64,000 nucleotides of DNA from Hysterangium stoloniferum (GCA_015178975.1 WHVD01000245.1:1-64000), one strand, 5' to 3'. Shown: positions 37,701-48,959, numbered from the stretch's first letter. Notes: generated by a model not told the origin, from the letters alone. Made by a program: numbers and translations.

Positions 37701-38328
37701 TAAGGAGCTGGGTGGTGCTTACCAACTATATAGCAATCTACAGACCACAGCACAATCCCAAATCAACTCATTGAAACGAGTGCTGGAGGCTGGAACTGAT
37801 TTCCAAAAGGTCGTGAAGAAATTGCATAAGACTGAGGAACGAATTCGCGAAGTTCATTCTACATTACAGGGATTACAAGATAAAAGCTCTGGATCAGTAC
37901 CCATACCGGAGTTGAAGCACCCCAATGATATTTTCTTTTGGCACAAACAATGTTTCACTGCCAATTCCTCATTGACAGGCCGCTCTGCATCTCAACCAGA
38001 CGTATGCACAGTCAAAGGAGTGCTTCATACATCATGGTCACCACATCATACTCTTCCACTTTCCCAACCCGTACAATCCTCATATACATCACATTTGGAC
38101 CCTCCAATGCTGTCTCAAAGGAATCCACATCCTATCTTCAACCCCCATGAACTTCGAGTGTCAATGCAGCCAGCATACTTGGATAACTATAATCTTGAAA
38201 TGCATCAACCCATGAATACATATGATACACGATTTCCGACTCATCAGGTCCACCACACACAGCCTTCAGGTCAGCTGTCCTCCCTTCACCAATATAGCAC
38301 AGGACTCCACGATCTACCCAACCCTTGA
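34793..38328 (+). pseudogene. Nine-exon DDE/MULE-like transposase-derived gene with two lesions
   Basis: Exons read by eye: 34793-35285, 35343-35670, 35732-35934, 35984-36410, 36463-36699, 36752-36928, 36979-37251, 37311-37613 and 37667-38328. Introns are GT-AG and 49-61 nt. The encoded protein is close to 1,000 residues. Candidate catalytic acids have the order seen in Mutator-like DDE transposases: Asp in SIDTSFKR (36627), Asp in MADGDRGQAVG (36904 or 36910) and Glu in SNGNEQAH (37427). EFEIEAW lies after the first, and conserved Cys/His (CPLHSLTVYEHL) after the second. The tail is Pro/His/Gln-rich. An in-frame TAA lies at 35787-35789 within LNLQ-stop-YNLTYLEALF, and a one-base shift near 36360 separates LINNL from YYPHGTGFEG. 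I recall many intact relatives in Agaricomycete proteomes, usually listed as hypothetical. It is either a recent pseudogene or an intact gene with two errors. The DDE assignment is inference. Confidence 0.6.
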
Positions 38329-38599
38329 GCTCATTCAAGTGTGGAATACCTCGATTTATAGTCTGCGATCCTGAGTGAATACCCAATCCTACCCACCAGC
38401 CCCAAACACTGATATCACACTGAAGATGCATGCCATTGCCAATGTATCACACAATTGCAATTGATGGCATTTTGACATTCATGGTGGGTATGCCTAGAGA
38501 TTGAGGTAACTGGTTCTTGAATGCTTGGAAAGTGTGTTATATATAAATTACATTACATCATTCTAATGTGTGGATAAAATACTGTCATTTATTCAACAA

Positions 38600-39130
38600 T
38601 TACACCAATATTACAACTTGCTGGACCAAAGGTTTTCTCCTTTCCCTAGGACTCCTCCTTGCCCACGTGCAATGCTCGCGCGGATGAATTCTGGGATTTG
38701 CATAAAAATTGAGTTTGAGATGCTCTCTTGCACGAGAATATGGTCTGAAATGCCATAGATCATTGAGGGGGGTTACAATTTGGGTTCGAATTTTGCCAGA
38801 GGAGGAAGTGTTAAGAACCAGAAGCTCAACATTGCGATGAAAAGCTGTGTCAGGTATAGAGTTGACTTGCGCAGAGTCTAGGTCAGAGTAGATGACGTCT
38901 GTAGCTAGATAACATTTTAAGTAATGAAAAGCCTTGCAACAATGTCTTACCATATTCTCACGGGCACTGGGGTGGTGGTTGACAATCCCGGAGAGTGAGA
39001 CGGGAAATGGGTGCGAGGATCCGAGTCTCAGTCCATCTGCCATATTGCGCATGTGATGGTCAATAATGGTGAGGAGAGATGTTCGGTACAGTTGGGGGCC
39101 TGGAGGGAAAGGGATGTGCGTATGGAACTG
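38600..39130 (-). CDS. Possible exon of an unknown minus-strand gene
   Basis: Minus-strand sequence from about 39130 to 38600 stays open for some 170 codons and includes LYRTSLLTIIDHHMRNMADG, HPFPVSLSGIVNHHPSAREN and FHRNVELLVLNTSSSGKI. A GTAAGA donor and TAG acceptor flank 38991-38946 or so, but using them closes the frame soon after. No start or family is recognised. It could be the last exons of a small gene facing the DDE-like gene tail to tail. Confidence 0.25.
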   Translation of the reverse strand, partial: QFHTHIPFPPGPQLYRTSLLTIIDHHMRNMADGLRLGSSHPFPVSLSGIVNHHPSARENMVRHCCKAFHYLKCYLATDVIYSDLDSAQVNSIPDTAFHRNVELLVLNTSSSGKIRTQIVTPLNDLWHFRPYSRAREHLKLNFYANPRIHPREHCTWARRSPRERRKPLVQQVVILV

Positions 39131-39741
39131 TGAAGACTGATTGGAGAGTGGATGCCATGCACAGAACGTCAGAAAAAACAGGCCTTACTCACTTTGAGTT
39201 CACCTTCCTCTCCTCATTCAGACTGAGTGGATGTTCAAGCTTCGCATAATGCAGCTGTGCATGTCACCCCATTGCATTGTCCAAACACATCACCCACAAT
39301 AGCACGACAGGCACACGTCGATGCCCTCCAGTAGATGCTTCTCGTGCATCACTAGCGAAAACACTAGTTGCCCAGATGTTCTGTAGGTGGGAATGGACGA
39401 GTCAAATTATAGGAACTCATGATGTGGATATAAATTGGATTGTCATCTCTCTTTATCAATCCCTCCAGAATCGCTTTGACAGGAGGGACATGTTCGGCTG
39501 ATTCCGTGGTGTGGATTACAACATCGGCCTTGCTTGCTTCCTCGATTAAAATGTCGGCATCATTGAGAGAGCCATCATCTATGTGACGAAGAGTGACAAA
39601 TTGGCAGAATGTGACAGTATGTCGAGTCTGGGGGCTTTGTCGAGCTTTGATGCAGGAATGCGGCTAGAACACCTTCACATGCTGGCAAATGACCAGATCT
39701 CACGGCAGACAAGCCGAATGGTAACAATCGACTCATTACTG
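39131..39741. other. No supportable gene
   Basis: Short plus-strand frames at 39277-39501 and 39583-39795 lack motifs. This is the left flank of the Helitron array; homology with the internal unit junctions begins at 39742. Confidence 0.3.
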
Positions 39742-40080
39742 GTTGTACGGTGGGTGGTGGGCATTTTTAGGTGCCGCAGGCACCCCAATGCGTGAGGGTG
39801 TGGAGCACCCGATTTCTTCCCTAATGCGTGAGGGTGCGGAGCGCCCGAAGGCTTCCCCCATTAGGCTGCCCAGAAATGAGGGCGCGTTAGCGCCCGAATC
39901 CTCTTATTAGTCAGCGTGGGTGCATTTCTGCACTCGTGGGAGTATTTAATGACGCCGCGGGAGCTTTTCTGGCACCGCGGGAGTACTTTCATGACGCGTG
40001 AAAGTACTTTCGTGACACTGTAATGGCGTGGAAGCCCGTGGTCAAGCCTCAAGGCTGCCACTCTTATCTCCCTTCCCCCT
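39742..40080 (+). repeat. Hairpin-rich left end of unit A
   Basis: A run of short palindromes of the type GGTGCCGCAGGCACC, GGGTGTGGAGCACCC, GGGTGCGGAGCGCCC, GGGCGCGTTAGCGCCC, and the pair GAAAGTACTTTC and AGTACTTTCATGA. At least five stems of 5-6 bp lie within 230 bp. The matching region of unit C (50116-50380) has GGGCGCCGAAGGCGCCC and GGGCACGGAGTGCCC, and units B and D have related ones. The stems keep pairing while their bases differ between units, which suggests selection for structure or template-switch origin. Confidence 0.7.
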
Positions 40081-40084
40081 CTCA

Positions 40085-41252
40085 CCCAGCCATCTCCTCC
40101 TCAGAGTTGCCATCTGGAATTATTTCTCAAGATATTAAACCTTTATCAAGGTGTGTTAAAACTCCATTTTATCCCATTTAATGTTGCTTTTCTAATTAAT
40201 AATTATTTATTACCATGTTACCATGCAGACAGAATCTGCCTCCCTTCTGGCCCTCTGCTCCCCATATTAGAGGTGGCCCTTCTCTGAAGTATTTCTGGAC
40301 TCTTGAGGCTATAACAAAGGTGTGGTAAGCCTGTAGTAATTATTAATCAATTCTTGCTTTTTTGATTGATTAAATACTTTAATTGTAGTCAAATTGCCTT
40401 TTCCTGGCATTTCTGCTTATTCATAATTTTCCCATACACTGTTTGAAGGCTTTCCTACAATTTTCAGGTGGGCTTTGGGCTTCCTTATGCTATTTTAAAT
40501 TATTTATGCTTTATTTTCTGTATTTCTGGATTAATTTAGAACCAATTGTGCAAATTATTTTTCTCTCACACTCTCCCCTACTTTTGTGAGTGCTCCCTAT
40601 CAGTATAGGTGGAGTATTGAAGGTGAATTGTGTCTCTGGAATTAATTTTACCTTTTTATCTTTATGGATAATTCATACAGTTGCCATTGACCCCCATTGT
40701 GTTGTGTTTTGGGTTTATTGCTATTTCTACTTTCCCTGGAAGATATAAAGTATCTCCAGGTTAGTATTGATTCTCTCTCTCATGTTATTAAAAGTTATTA
40801 ATGCTTTATTTTTCATGCTTTTGGGTCATTTTAGATCTATTTGTCTGATTTCTTTTTGTCTCACACTTTCCACTCCTTTTTGTGAGTACTCTCTGTGAGT
40901 AGAGTGGAGTATAAAAGGTAAGTCCCATCCCTGTATTTAATTTCACCTTTCTTTGCTTAATGATTATTCATACAGTGGAATTAACTCCTATTGTGTGGCT
41001 TTTTTGCTTTGTTGCTATTTCTATTCCTCCTGGAAGATAAGAAGCTCCTCAAGGTTAGTATTGATAACTTCCCTTATTCTGTGACAACTGACTTATACTT
41101 CACATTTTTGATTTATTTTAGCCTAATTCAATTCAACTTACTCTCTCACTCCTCTCCCCTCTTTATAACAGGTTTTCTGTGTCTGCTGCTGCTTTGTTTT
41201 AGAGAAGCCATATAGTTCTCTTTGTGATATTGCATTGGCATTTTGCTCTTGA
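40085..41252 (+). other. Non-coding leader of unit A with repeated exon-like blocks
   Basis: Homologous to 50460-51492 in unit C. A block with TTTTGTGAGTGCTCCC, AGTATAGGTGGAGTATTGAAGG and a following TCATACAGT recurs (near 40583, 40875 and in unit C near 50960 and 51230). Good donor-like (AGGTGAGT, AGGTTAGTATT) and acceptor-like (TTTTAG, TGCAG) sites recur through it. This looks like a 5' untranslated region with several small introns upstream of the reading frame. No long open frame is present. Confidence 0.45.
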
Positions 41253-41468
41253 GTGGATTCTTCCATTATTATGGATCAAACACCTGAGCATGATCAGGAG
41301 GAGGAGCGAAGGCAGCATAGGGCACAGTTGCAAATGACATCTCCATCTGATCGTCATTGGCGTTTAGTTGTGAATTCTAATATACCACCCCCTGCTCAAC
41401 CATTCCGAGATCTCCATCTTCCTGTTGGTAGAGGTCAATCTGATAATCCATTTTTGGTTGCTCAGCCA

Positions 41469-41543
41469 GGTGGTTCTACTGCAGGTGGCTCTGCTGCAGG
41501 TGGCTCTGCTACAGGTGGCTCTGCTGCAGGTGGCTCTGATGCA
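41469..41543 (+). repeat. 15-bp coding minisatellite (GGSAA), five units
   Basis: Five units of about GGTGGCTCTGCTGCA, in frame, encode a Gly-Ser-Ala run near the N-terminus. Unit C has about eleven units at 51732-51900. Confidence 0.85.
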
Positions 41544-41697
41544 ATGGCTCTCTTGCGTAGGCAGTATGAAGATTTGCCACCATTACAACCTCTTAGGTGG
41601 GGTCATGGACGAGGAAATCCAGCTGCTCAAATTGTCCAATCTGCACCAGTCCAGCATAGTCATCCACCTGTTAATGCCATGCCACAACTCCAGGGAC

Positions 41698-42300
41698 AGG
41701 TACCCATTTTGCAGTTAGCCCCACCACAGCATCTCCATCCACCTGGAAATCCAGCTGTAGAACTACCACCACAACCTATTTTGCAGTGGGCACCACCACA
41801 GCTTCACCAACCACCTAGAAATCAGGTTCCACCACCACCACCACCACCACAACAACAACAACAACAACAACAACCTATTTTGCAGTGGGTACCACCACAG
41901 CTGCACCATGGTCATCCACCTGTTAATGCCATGCCACAACTCCAGGCACAGGTACCCATTTTGCAGTTAGCCCCACCACAGTATCACCATCTACCTGGAA
42001 ATCAAGTTCCACAACAACAACTACCTATTTTGCAGTGGGCACCACCACAGCTTCACCATCCACATGCAAATCCAGCTCCACAGCTGTACCATGGTCATCC
42101 ACCTGTTCATGCCATGCCACAACTCCAGGCACAGGTACCCATTTTGCAGTTAGCCCCACCACAGCATCACCTTCCACCTGGAAATCCATCTCTCCAACAA
42201 CCACAACCACCTATTGTGCAGTGGGCACCACCACAGCTTCACCATCAACCTGGAAATCCAGTTCCACAGCAGCAACAGCAACAGCAACTACAGTTAGCCC
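41698..42300 (+). repeat. Pro/Gln/His coding repeats, about seven units
   Basis: Units of about 20-30 residues on the theme PILQ(W/L)APPQ(L/H)HHPPGN occur seven times in unit A and about ten in unit C (52021-52860). They are encoded by CCACCACAG-rich sequence with CAACAA tracts. Such low-complexity regions usually form disordered linkers; a function in DNA or protein binding is not shown by the sequence. Confidence 0.8.
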
Positions 42301-45300
42301 CACCTCCAGCTATTCCCCCACCTCCAGTTATTTTACAGCCTGCAGCTATGCCTCCACCTCCACTTCCTATTCTACAATTACCTATTGGACGGCAACCAGT
42401 TGTAGAAGACAGATTTCCAAGACATGACTTAGGACAGATGAATATACAGTGTCCTGACTGTGGAGCTTTACACTGGATGGATGAGCGTATCTCAAATACC
42501 TCAAAGACACATCCAAAATTTGGCAAATGTTGCAAGTGAGGAAAGGTGGCCCTTCCAATACTTGAGCCAGTCCCTCACACTTTAAGATCTCTCCTGGAGG
42601 GTAATACAGACAACAGCAGGGAATTTCTCAAGAATATTCGTGCCTATAATAATACTTTTGCATTTACATCACTGGGTGTCAATTTGGATGAGTCTGTCTT
42701 ACAGGGTGGTGGAGGCCCATATGTCTTCAAAATCCATGGTGAATTGTATCACCAGCATGGTTCCTTGATTCCTTACACAGAAGGTGGATCACGTAGTTAT
42801 GCTCAGATTTACATCCATGATCCTGCATTGGCACAGGAGGATGGACTGATGCAGGCATTGCAGCACAGGCAGAATCATAGGGCAAATCGAAGCCTAAACA
42901 ACCAAACCTTTTCTGACTTGCAAGATATGATGGAACAATATAATCCATTTATAGAACTCTATCACCAGGCACATGAGCGATTAAGAACACAGGCAGAGAC
43001 TCCAAGGTTACATGTCAGGCTGAGCTACAAAGCTTTTAATGATCCCAGACGGTACAATCTTCCAACCGGTGATGGACTTGCAGTCATTCTCCCTGGAGAT
43101 GGTGATACAGGTCATGGTGATCCAAGGGATATTATTGTTCAGAGGAGAGGGGGCCAGTTCCATCATGTGCATGATGCACAAGCCATTTATACATCCCTTC
43201 ATTATGTCATGCTCTTCCCCAGGGGTGAGCGTGGGTGGTCATGGGATATTCCCTATGCAAATCAAAATTGGCAGCCCCAACCTGGACAGCAGGATGAAGG
43301 TGAAGATGAAGAAAAAAGTCGGAAAGTGACCCAATGTGAATATTATGCCTATCGCCTATTTCCCAGAGCATATGAAGCCATGACCCTTTTTTATGCACAA
43401 AAGCTATTCCAGCAGTATTGTCAATGCTTGGGCAGTAACAGAGCAGCGCAGATTGAGATTTCTCAGGGATAATCAACCAAGGCTACGTGCAGAACTCTAC
43501 AACCAGGCGGTTGATGCATTTACAAATCAAGATGTCAATATGGATGCCAATAGTATTGGCCAAAGGGTCATACTCCCTTCTACATTTACTGGCAGTTCAA
43601 GAGATATGAGACAAAGTCTACAAAATTCATTTGCAATTGCGCGCAAGTATGGCAATGCCAGCTGCTTCATTACCATGACTGCTAATCCCAAGTGGAAAGA
43701 GGTTACTGATGAATTGCTTCCTGGACAGACTGCTGCTGATCGTCCTGATTTGGTCTCCCGTGTCTTTGCTGCCAAGAAGGCTAAGCTGCTCAAGATGATC
43801 ACAGATGACCACATCTTTGGTAGAACAGTAGCACATATCCATGTCATTGAATTCCAAAAGCGGGGTCTTCCACACATGCACTGCCTCATATGGTTTGATG
43901 ACCAGAATAAGCCAAGGACATCAGAAGATGTTGACTCATTTGTTTCTGCCTGTTTTCCAGATCCTGAAACACATCCCAGACTCTTTAATTTAGTAGGTCA
44001 ACTCATGACCCATGGCCCCTGTGGAGCTGAACATCCAAATGCTGCCTGTATGGTTGATAAAAAGTGCAGTAAATACTATCCAAAGGATTGGTGTGAAACC
44101 ACCATTGTCAATGAGGAAGGCTATCCAACATATGCTTGCCCCAACAATGGAAGGGTTTATGAAACTCCCAAGTTTACATATGATAATAGATATGTTGTCC
44201 CTTACTCCCCCATTTTGATTCTCACCTTTGAATGCCACATCAATGTAGAGTTGACTTTTACCAATAGGTCAATGAAGTATATGCATAAATACTGTTACAA
44301 GGGCCATGATCGCACAACTATGGAATTTGGAACAACACCAGATGAGATTCAACAGTACCTTGATGCCCGTTATGTCAGTGCACATGAATCTGTCTGGCAA
44401 TTAATGCGTAATGAAATCCACACCCAAGTTCCTGCAGTAATGGCACTTGGAGTCCATCTCCCTGGGGAAAACACTGTACTTTTTGATGGTGATCAAGGTC
44501 CTGCTGAGGCTTTACAAAGGGCAGAGCTTTCAGGGACAACTCTCATGGCTTATTTTGAAGCTAATGCCAAGGGTCTCATTGGTTATAATGGACAGTGTGC
44601 CCAGGATACATTTTATATGGACTTTCCTGAGTATTTCACATATGTACCCAAGAGGAAATCATGGAAGCCACGTCAAAGTGGGTTTTCCATAGGGTGTATT
44701 CATTTTGTTAACATTGCCAGTGGGGAAAGATTCCACCTCCGTACATTGCTCACTGTTGTCAAAGGTGCCACCTCATTTGAACAGCTCAGGACCTTTCAGG
44801 GTGAGACCTATCCTATATTTCAACAAGCCTGTGTAGCACGTGGTTTGCTTGAATATGACCGTCAGTGGCACATGTGCCTCACAGAAGCCAGTCACATAGA
44901 GTCTGGGTTTCAACTTCGCAGGTTGTTTGCCATCATTTTGACCATGTCCTCCCCTGCACAACCCCATGAACTCTGGAATGACTTTAAAGTATTTCTTTGT
45001 GATGATTTGGAGTTCATACTTCGGCAAACACATGGCATTGACAATCCATCACCAATCCAAGTTTATGACTTTGGTCTCTATGAAATTGATAAGATCCTAT
45101 GCTATTCTGGAAAGTCCCTCTCACACTATCCAACCATGCCAAACTGCACTGATAATTGGGATGCCATTGTTGGCAACCATCTAATTAAGGAGCAAAAGAG
45201 TTATAATATTCAACATGAGCTTGCCAGTGCCCAAGCTAATATTGAAAAGTGCAATCCTGAACAACATGCTGCCTTTGAGACTATCATGAAGGCAGTGGAT

Positions 45301-46726
45301 GAGCAACAAGAAGGCAAATTGTCCTTTGTCAATGGTCCAGGAGGCACTGGCAAGTCCTTTGTATGGAATACTCTGGCACATGCATGTAGGGCCAAGGGCT
45401 ACATTGTGCTTTGTGTGGCATCTTCTGGAATTGCATCAATGATTCTCAAGGGTGGTCGCACTTCTCACAGTACATTTTCAATCCCTGTTCCTTGTGAGAA
45501 GGATGCTCTATGTCATATCAAAAAGGGTTCAGAAAAAGCAGAGCTTATGAAGAATGTCTGACTGATTATCTGGGATGAAGTTCCAATGCAGTCACGTTTT
45601 ACATGTGTTGACAGAACCCTGAGGGATTTATTAGACAAGGAGGATCTTCCCTTTGGAGGGATTCCCATTGCCTGGGGAGATGACTTCCAGCAGACTTTGC
45701 CTGTTGTACCAAAGGGTTCAAAAGAACAGATCATTGGACAATGCATCCAGAAATCAGAACTCTGGAAGCATATCAAGGTACTCTTCTTGAAAAAGAATAT
45801 GCGGGTGGACCAGGATGATCCAGACAGTCAACAGTTTGCTCAGTGGCTATTGGATATAGGCCATGGAAAGGATTTACCTTTGGATCATACAATGGATATT
45901 CCTCCCCATATGATCTGTGGTCCAGAAATGTCAGATCTAATTGCTGAGATATATCCAGACATCCATGTGGATAGAGACCACGAGATTGGCAAGATGAAGA
46001 CTTCTTAGACCAGGCAATTCTGTGTCCAAGGAATTCAGGGGTTGATGAGATTAATTCAGAACTTCTGAATAAATTCCCTGGGGAGAGTCGTGTGTACCAC
46101 AGTGCTGATACTGCAGAGGGAGACAGTGAGACAGAGATGTATCCTGTAGAGTATTTGAACAGCCTGAATTTTGGTGGAATCTCACCGAGTCAACTTGAGG
46201 TGAAGCCAGGAGTGCCATTGATGCTATTACGGAACATAGATCCACAGAGGGGGCTTTTCAATGGGACACGATTGTGATTGGTGAACATGGAAAATCATTT
46301 GCTTCAAGTGCGGATCCTAACTGGACCATGTACTGGAAAAATGGCATTTCTTTCACGGATCAAAATAATTACAAATGATGATCAACTGCCATTTAAACTG
46401 CATCGTATTCAGTTTCCAGTGCGGTTAGCATTTGCAATGATGATTAACAAGTCACAGGGACAGTCTTTGAAAGTGGTGGGAATAGATTTGAGAATGGCAG
46501 TGTTTGGACATGGGCAATTGTATGTGGGACTTTCAAGGGGAAGAAGTTGGAATAGAATAAAAATATTATTAAAAGAGACAAAGAGAACAGCAAATATAGT
46601 GTACAAAGATGTATTATTACATTGAAGTTTTAATGTATTTTGATTGATTGTTTCTAACTTTTCTAACTTCTAACAGTGATTGTGATATGTAAATACTTAG
46701 AAATGCTCAGAAATACTTAGAAGTGC

Positions 46727-46875
46727 TGAGAAATACTTAAGAGTCATGGACGCGGGGGGGTTTGGGGGGCTTTGCCCCCCAACAAGCCGGAGCCTGCAGC
46801 GAAGTTGTGGGGCAGGTCACGAAGTGACCGCCCCGCAGCGTAGCAAGGGTTCCCAGGCTTGTCATATAAAGTAAA
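46727..46875 (+). repeat. Conserved right end of unit A
   Basis: Contains GAAATACTTAAGAGT, a G-run/C-run hairpin (GGGGGGCTTTGCCCCCC), AACAAGCCGGAGCC, a second hairpin GGTCACGAAGTGACC, AGCAAGGGTTCCCAGGCTTGT and an AT-rich tail ending AGTAAA. AACAAGCC and GGCTTGT form an outer inverted pair. The same block ends units B and C and, truncated, D. Confidence 0.85.
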
Positions 46876-47149
46876 GTTGTACGGTGGGTGGTGGGTCCCG
46901 TTTTCCTTTTTTGGTACTGAGGGCGCCGCCAGGCGCCCGAGCCCCCATCATGGCACCACTAGGCGCCATGACATAAGCACCAAGTGGTGTGTGAGCACAG
47001 AGGCATTTCTGTGCCGGCGCGGAAGCAATTTTGCAATCGTGGGAGCATTTTGGCCACCGCGGGACCTTTTCGGAACCTTTTGTGATGCTGTGGGAGCTTT
47101 TCGCGAGCTTTTTCAATGCCACAGGCATGTGTACAGGCACGGCACATCT

Positions 47150-47478
47150 ACGGTGCACCCACTCCCATCCACAGCGCACCCATCCACGGCGCACCCCATC
47201 CACGGTGCACCCCATCCATGGCGCACCCATCCACAGTGCACCCATCCATGGCGCACCTGCTCCCATCCACGGCGCACCCATCCACAGTGCACCTGCTCCC
47301 ATCCACGGCACACCCATCCATGGCGCACCTGCTCCCATCCATGGCACACACATCCACCGTGCACCCATCCACTGCGCACCCATCCAACATGCACCCATCC
47401 ATGGGCACCCATCGCGCACCCATCCACCACGCACCTGCACCCATCCACTGCGCACCCACTCACATTCACAGCGCACCC
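47150..47478 (+). repeat. CACCCATCCA minisatellite
   Basis: About 18 degenerate units of 17-22 bp of the form GCACCCATCCACGGC, some with a CTGCTCC insertion. A shorter version opens the repeats of unit D (57520-57590). Confidence 0.85.
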
Positions 47479-48775
47479 TCTCTCTTTCCTCCAGGTGATG
47501 CGTGTACTCTTTCCTTCTCCCTCTGTCCTGTGCTAATCCGCCTCCTCTCTCTTTCCTCCAGCGAGTGTGTGTACCATTTCCTTCTCTGTTCTCCTCTGAT
47601 TGACCTCTTCTCTCTTTTGTCCACCCGGTGCGTGTACCATTTCCTCTTTCTTTGTCCTCTGATCATCCTCCTCTCTTTCCTCCAGGTGCGTGTACTGTTT
47701 CCTTCTCTCTCCGTCCTCCTCTCATTGGGACCCTCTCTCTTTCCTCCAGCCGGTGCATCTACCATTTCCTTCTTCCTCTGTCCTGCACTGATTTACCTCC
47801 TCTCTCTTTCCTCCAGCTGGTGCGCATTCCATTTCCCTCTCTCTCTGTCCTCTTCTGATTGGCCCTCTCTCTTTCCTCCAGCCGGTGCGCATTCCCTTTC
47901 CCCTCTCTCTTTGTCCTCCTCTGATTGTCCCCCTCTCTTTCCTTCAGCCGGTGCACGTTCCATTTCCCTCTCTCTCTGTCCTCTTCTGATTGGCCCCCTC
48001 TCTTTCCTCCAGGTGTGTGTACCGTTTCCTTCTCTCTCCGTCCTCCTCTCATCGGGACCCTCTCTCTTTCCTCCAGCCGGTGCGTGTTCCATTTCCCTCT
48101 CTCTCTGTCCTCTTCTGATCGGCCCCCTCTCTTTCCTCCAGCTGGTGCGTGTACTGCTCCTTCTCCCTCTGTCCTCCTCTCTTTCCTCCAGCCGGTGCAT
48201 GTACCATTTCCTCCTCCCTTCATCCTCCTCTCTCTTTCCTCTAGGAGGTGTGTGTACCGTTTCCTTCTCTCTTCGTCCTCTGATTGGCCTCCTCTCTCTT
48301 TCCTCTAGCCACTGCATGTACCGTTTCCTTCTCCCTTTGTCCTCCTCTCTCTTTTCTCCAGGAGGTCCGTGTCCACTTTCCTCCTCCCTCCGTCCTGCTC
48401 TGATTGGCCTTCTCTCTCCTTCCCCCAGCGAGTGCGTGTACTATTTCCTTCTCTCTCCATCCTGCTCTGATCTGCCCTCTCTCTTCCCTCCAGGTGGTTT
48501 GTGCACCCTTTCCTTCTCTTTTCATCCTGCCCTGATTGGCCTCCATTCTCTTTCCTCCAGCCAGTGCGTATTCCTCTGATTGGCCTCCTCTCTTTCCTGC
48601 AGTATGTGTCTACCATTTCCTTCTTCTACCATCCTCCTCTGACCAGCCCTCTCTTTCCTCCAGGTGGTGTGTGTACCCTTGCTTCAGTGAGTGTGTGTAC
48701 TATTTCCTTCTCTCTTTGTCCAGCTGCTGTGTGTACTGTTTCCTTCTTCCTCCGTCCCCCTCTGATCGACCTCAA
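47479..48775 (+). repeat. About 70-bp pyrimidine-rich tandem repeat
   Basis: Close to twenty degenerate units with the core CTCTCTTTCCTCCAG, then (C)CGGTGCGTGTACC, ATTTCCTTCT, CTCTGTCCTCCTCTGATTGG. Each core looks like a polypyrimidine tract plus 3' splice acceptor. Unit D has a parallel array at 57580-59030. Unit length varies with small deletions, and frames open on both strands by chance. Confidence 0.85.
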
Positions 48776-48935
48776 TAAAAAATCAGAATAATTCAAATAA
48801 AATATAATAAATGAATATAAAATGTTTAAAAATAAAATAAATCGAAATGAAAAACAATAAAATAAAATAAAATTCAATAAATCAAAATAAAATACATTAA
48901 ATCAAAATAAATAAATTGAGTGACCACAGTAATTA
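48776..48935 (+). repeat. AT-rich block (AAATAAAA type)
   Basis: Follows the pyrimidine repeats and consists of AATAAAATAAAAT and ATAAATCAAAATAAA variants. The same block lies at 59036-59220 in unit D, where it has expanded into about four 20-bp units with the core AAATAAAATTCAATACATTG. Confidence 0.8.
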
Positions 48936-48959
48936 CTCGCAGTTGAGAGTCAATTTAAC

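Larger units (their letters stand above)
41271..46625 (+). pseudogene. Helitron Rep-PIF1 helicase protein, unit A
   Basis: Rolling-circle transposase: HUH endonuclease (Rep) fused to a PIF1-type 5'-3' helicase. The start is the ATG at 41271, conserved in unit C. Order: short acidic N-terminus, GGSAA repeats, Pro/Gln/His repeats, zinc-finger-like CPDCG...CC (42450-42536), Rep with HMH at 43873-43881 (RGLPHMHCLIWF), and the tyrosine motif KYMHKYCYKG (Tyr codons 44278 and 44290). The helicase has Walker A VNGPGGTGKS (45328-45357), Walker B WDE (45571-45579) and late motif NKSQGQSLKVVG near 46446. Lesions relative to unit C: TGA at 42537-42539, two bases missing near 43416, TGA at 45559-45561, six bases missing after 45606, one base missing near 45980, TGA at 46275-46277. 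All catalytic motifs remain readable, so inactivation is recent. A functional copy must exist or have existed elsewhere. Confidence 0.9.
39742..46875 (+). mobile_element. Helitron unit A (coding, decayed)
   Basis: The left edge is set where GTTGTACGGTGGGTGGTGGG, shared with units B and (diverged) C and D, first appears after unrelated flank. The right edge is set where the next unit begins with the same sequence at 46876. The unit holds a hairpin-rich left end, a leader of about 1.2 kb, the Rep-helicase reading frame (41271-46625) and a conserved GC-rich right end (46727-46875). The ends do not show the classical 5'-TC and CTRR-3', so the exact termini and subclass are not assigned. Confidence 0.75.

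Noticed and set aside
38785..38805. GGGTTCGAATT resembling a tRNA B box
   Set aside because: No A box at proper distance and no cloverleaf can be drawn.
42025..42535. Antisense and shifted frames within the Pro/Gln/His repeats of unit A
   Set aside because: Shadows of the coding repeats of the Helitron protein.
46740..46870. Classical Helitron end CTRR
   Set aside because: No CTRR follows the hairpin consistently in units A-C, so I did not assign a canonical end.
47116..48579. 487-codon plus-strand open frame in unit B
   Set aside because: It runs through the CACCCATCCA and pyrimidine minisatellites; open frames exist on both strands and the product is pure low-complexity repeat.
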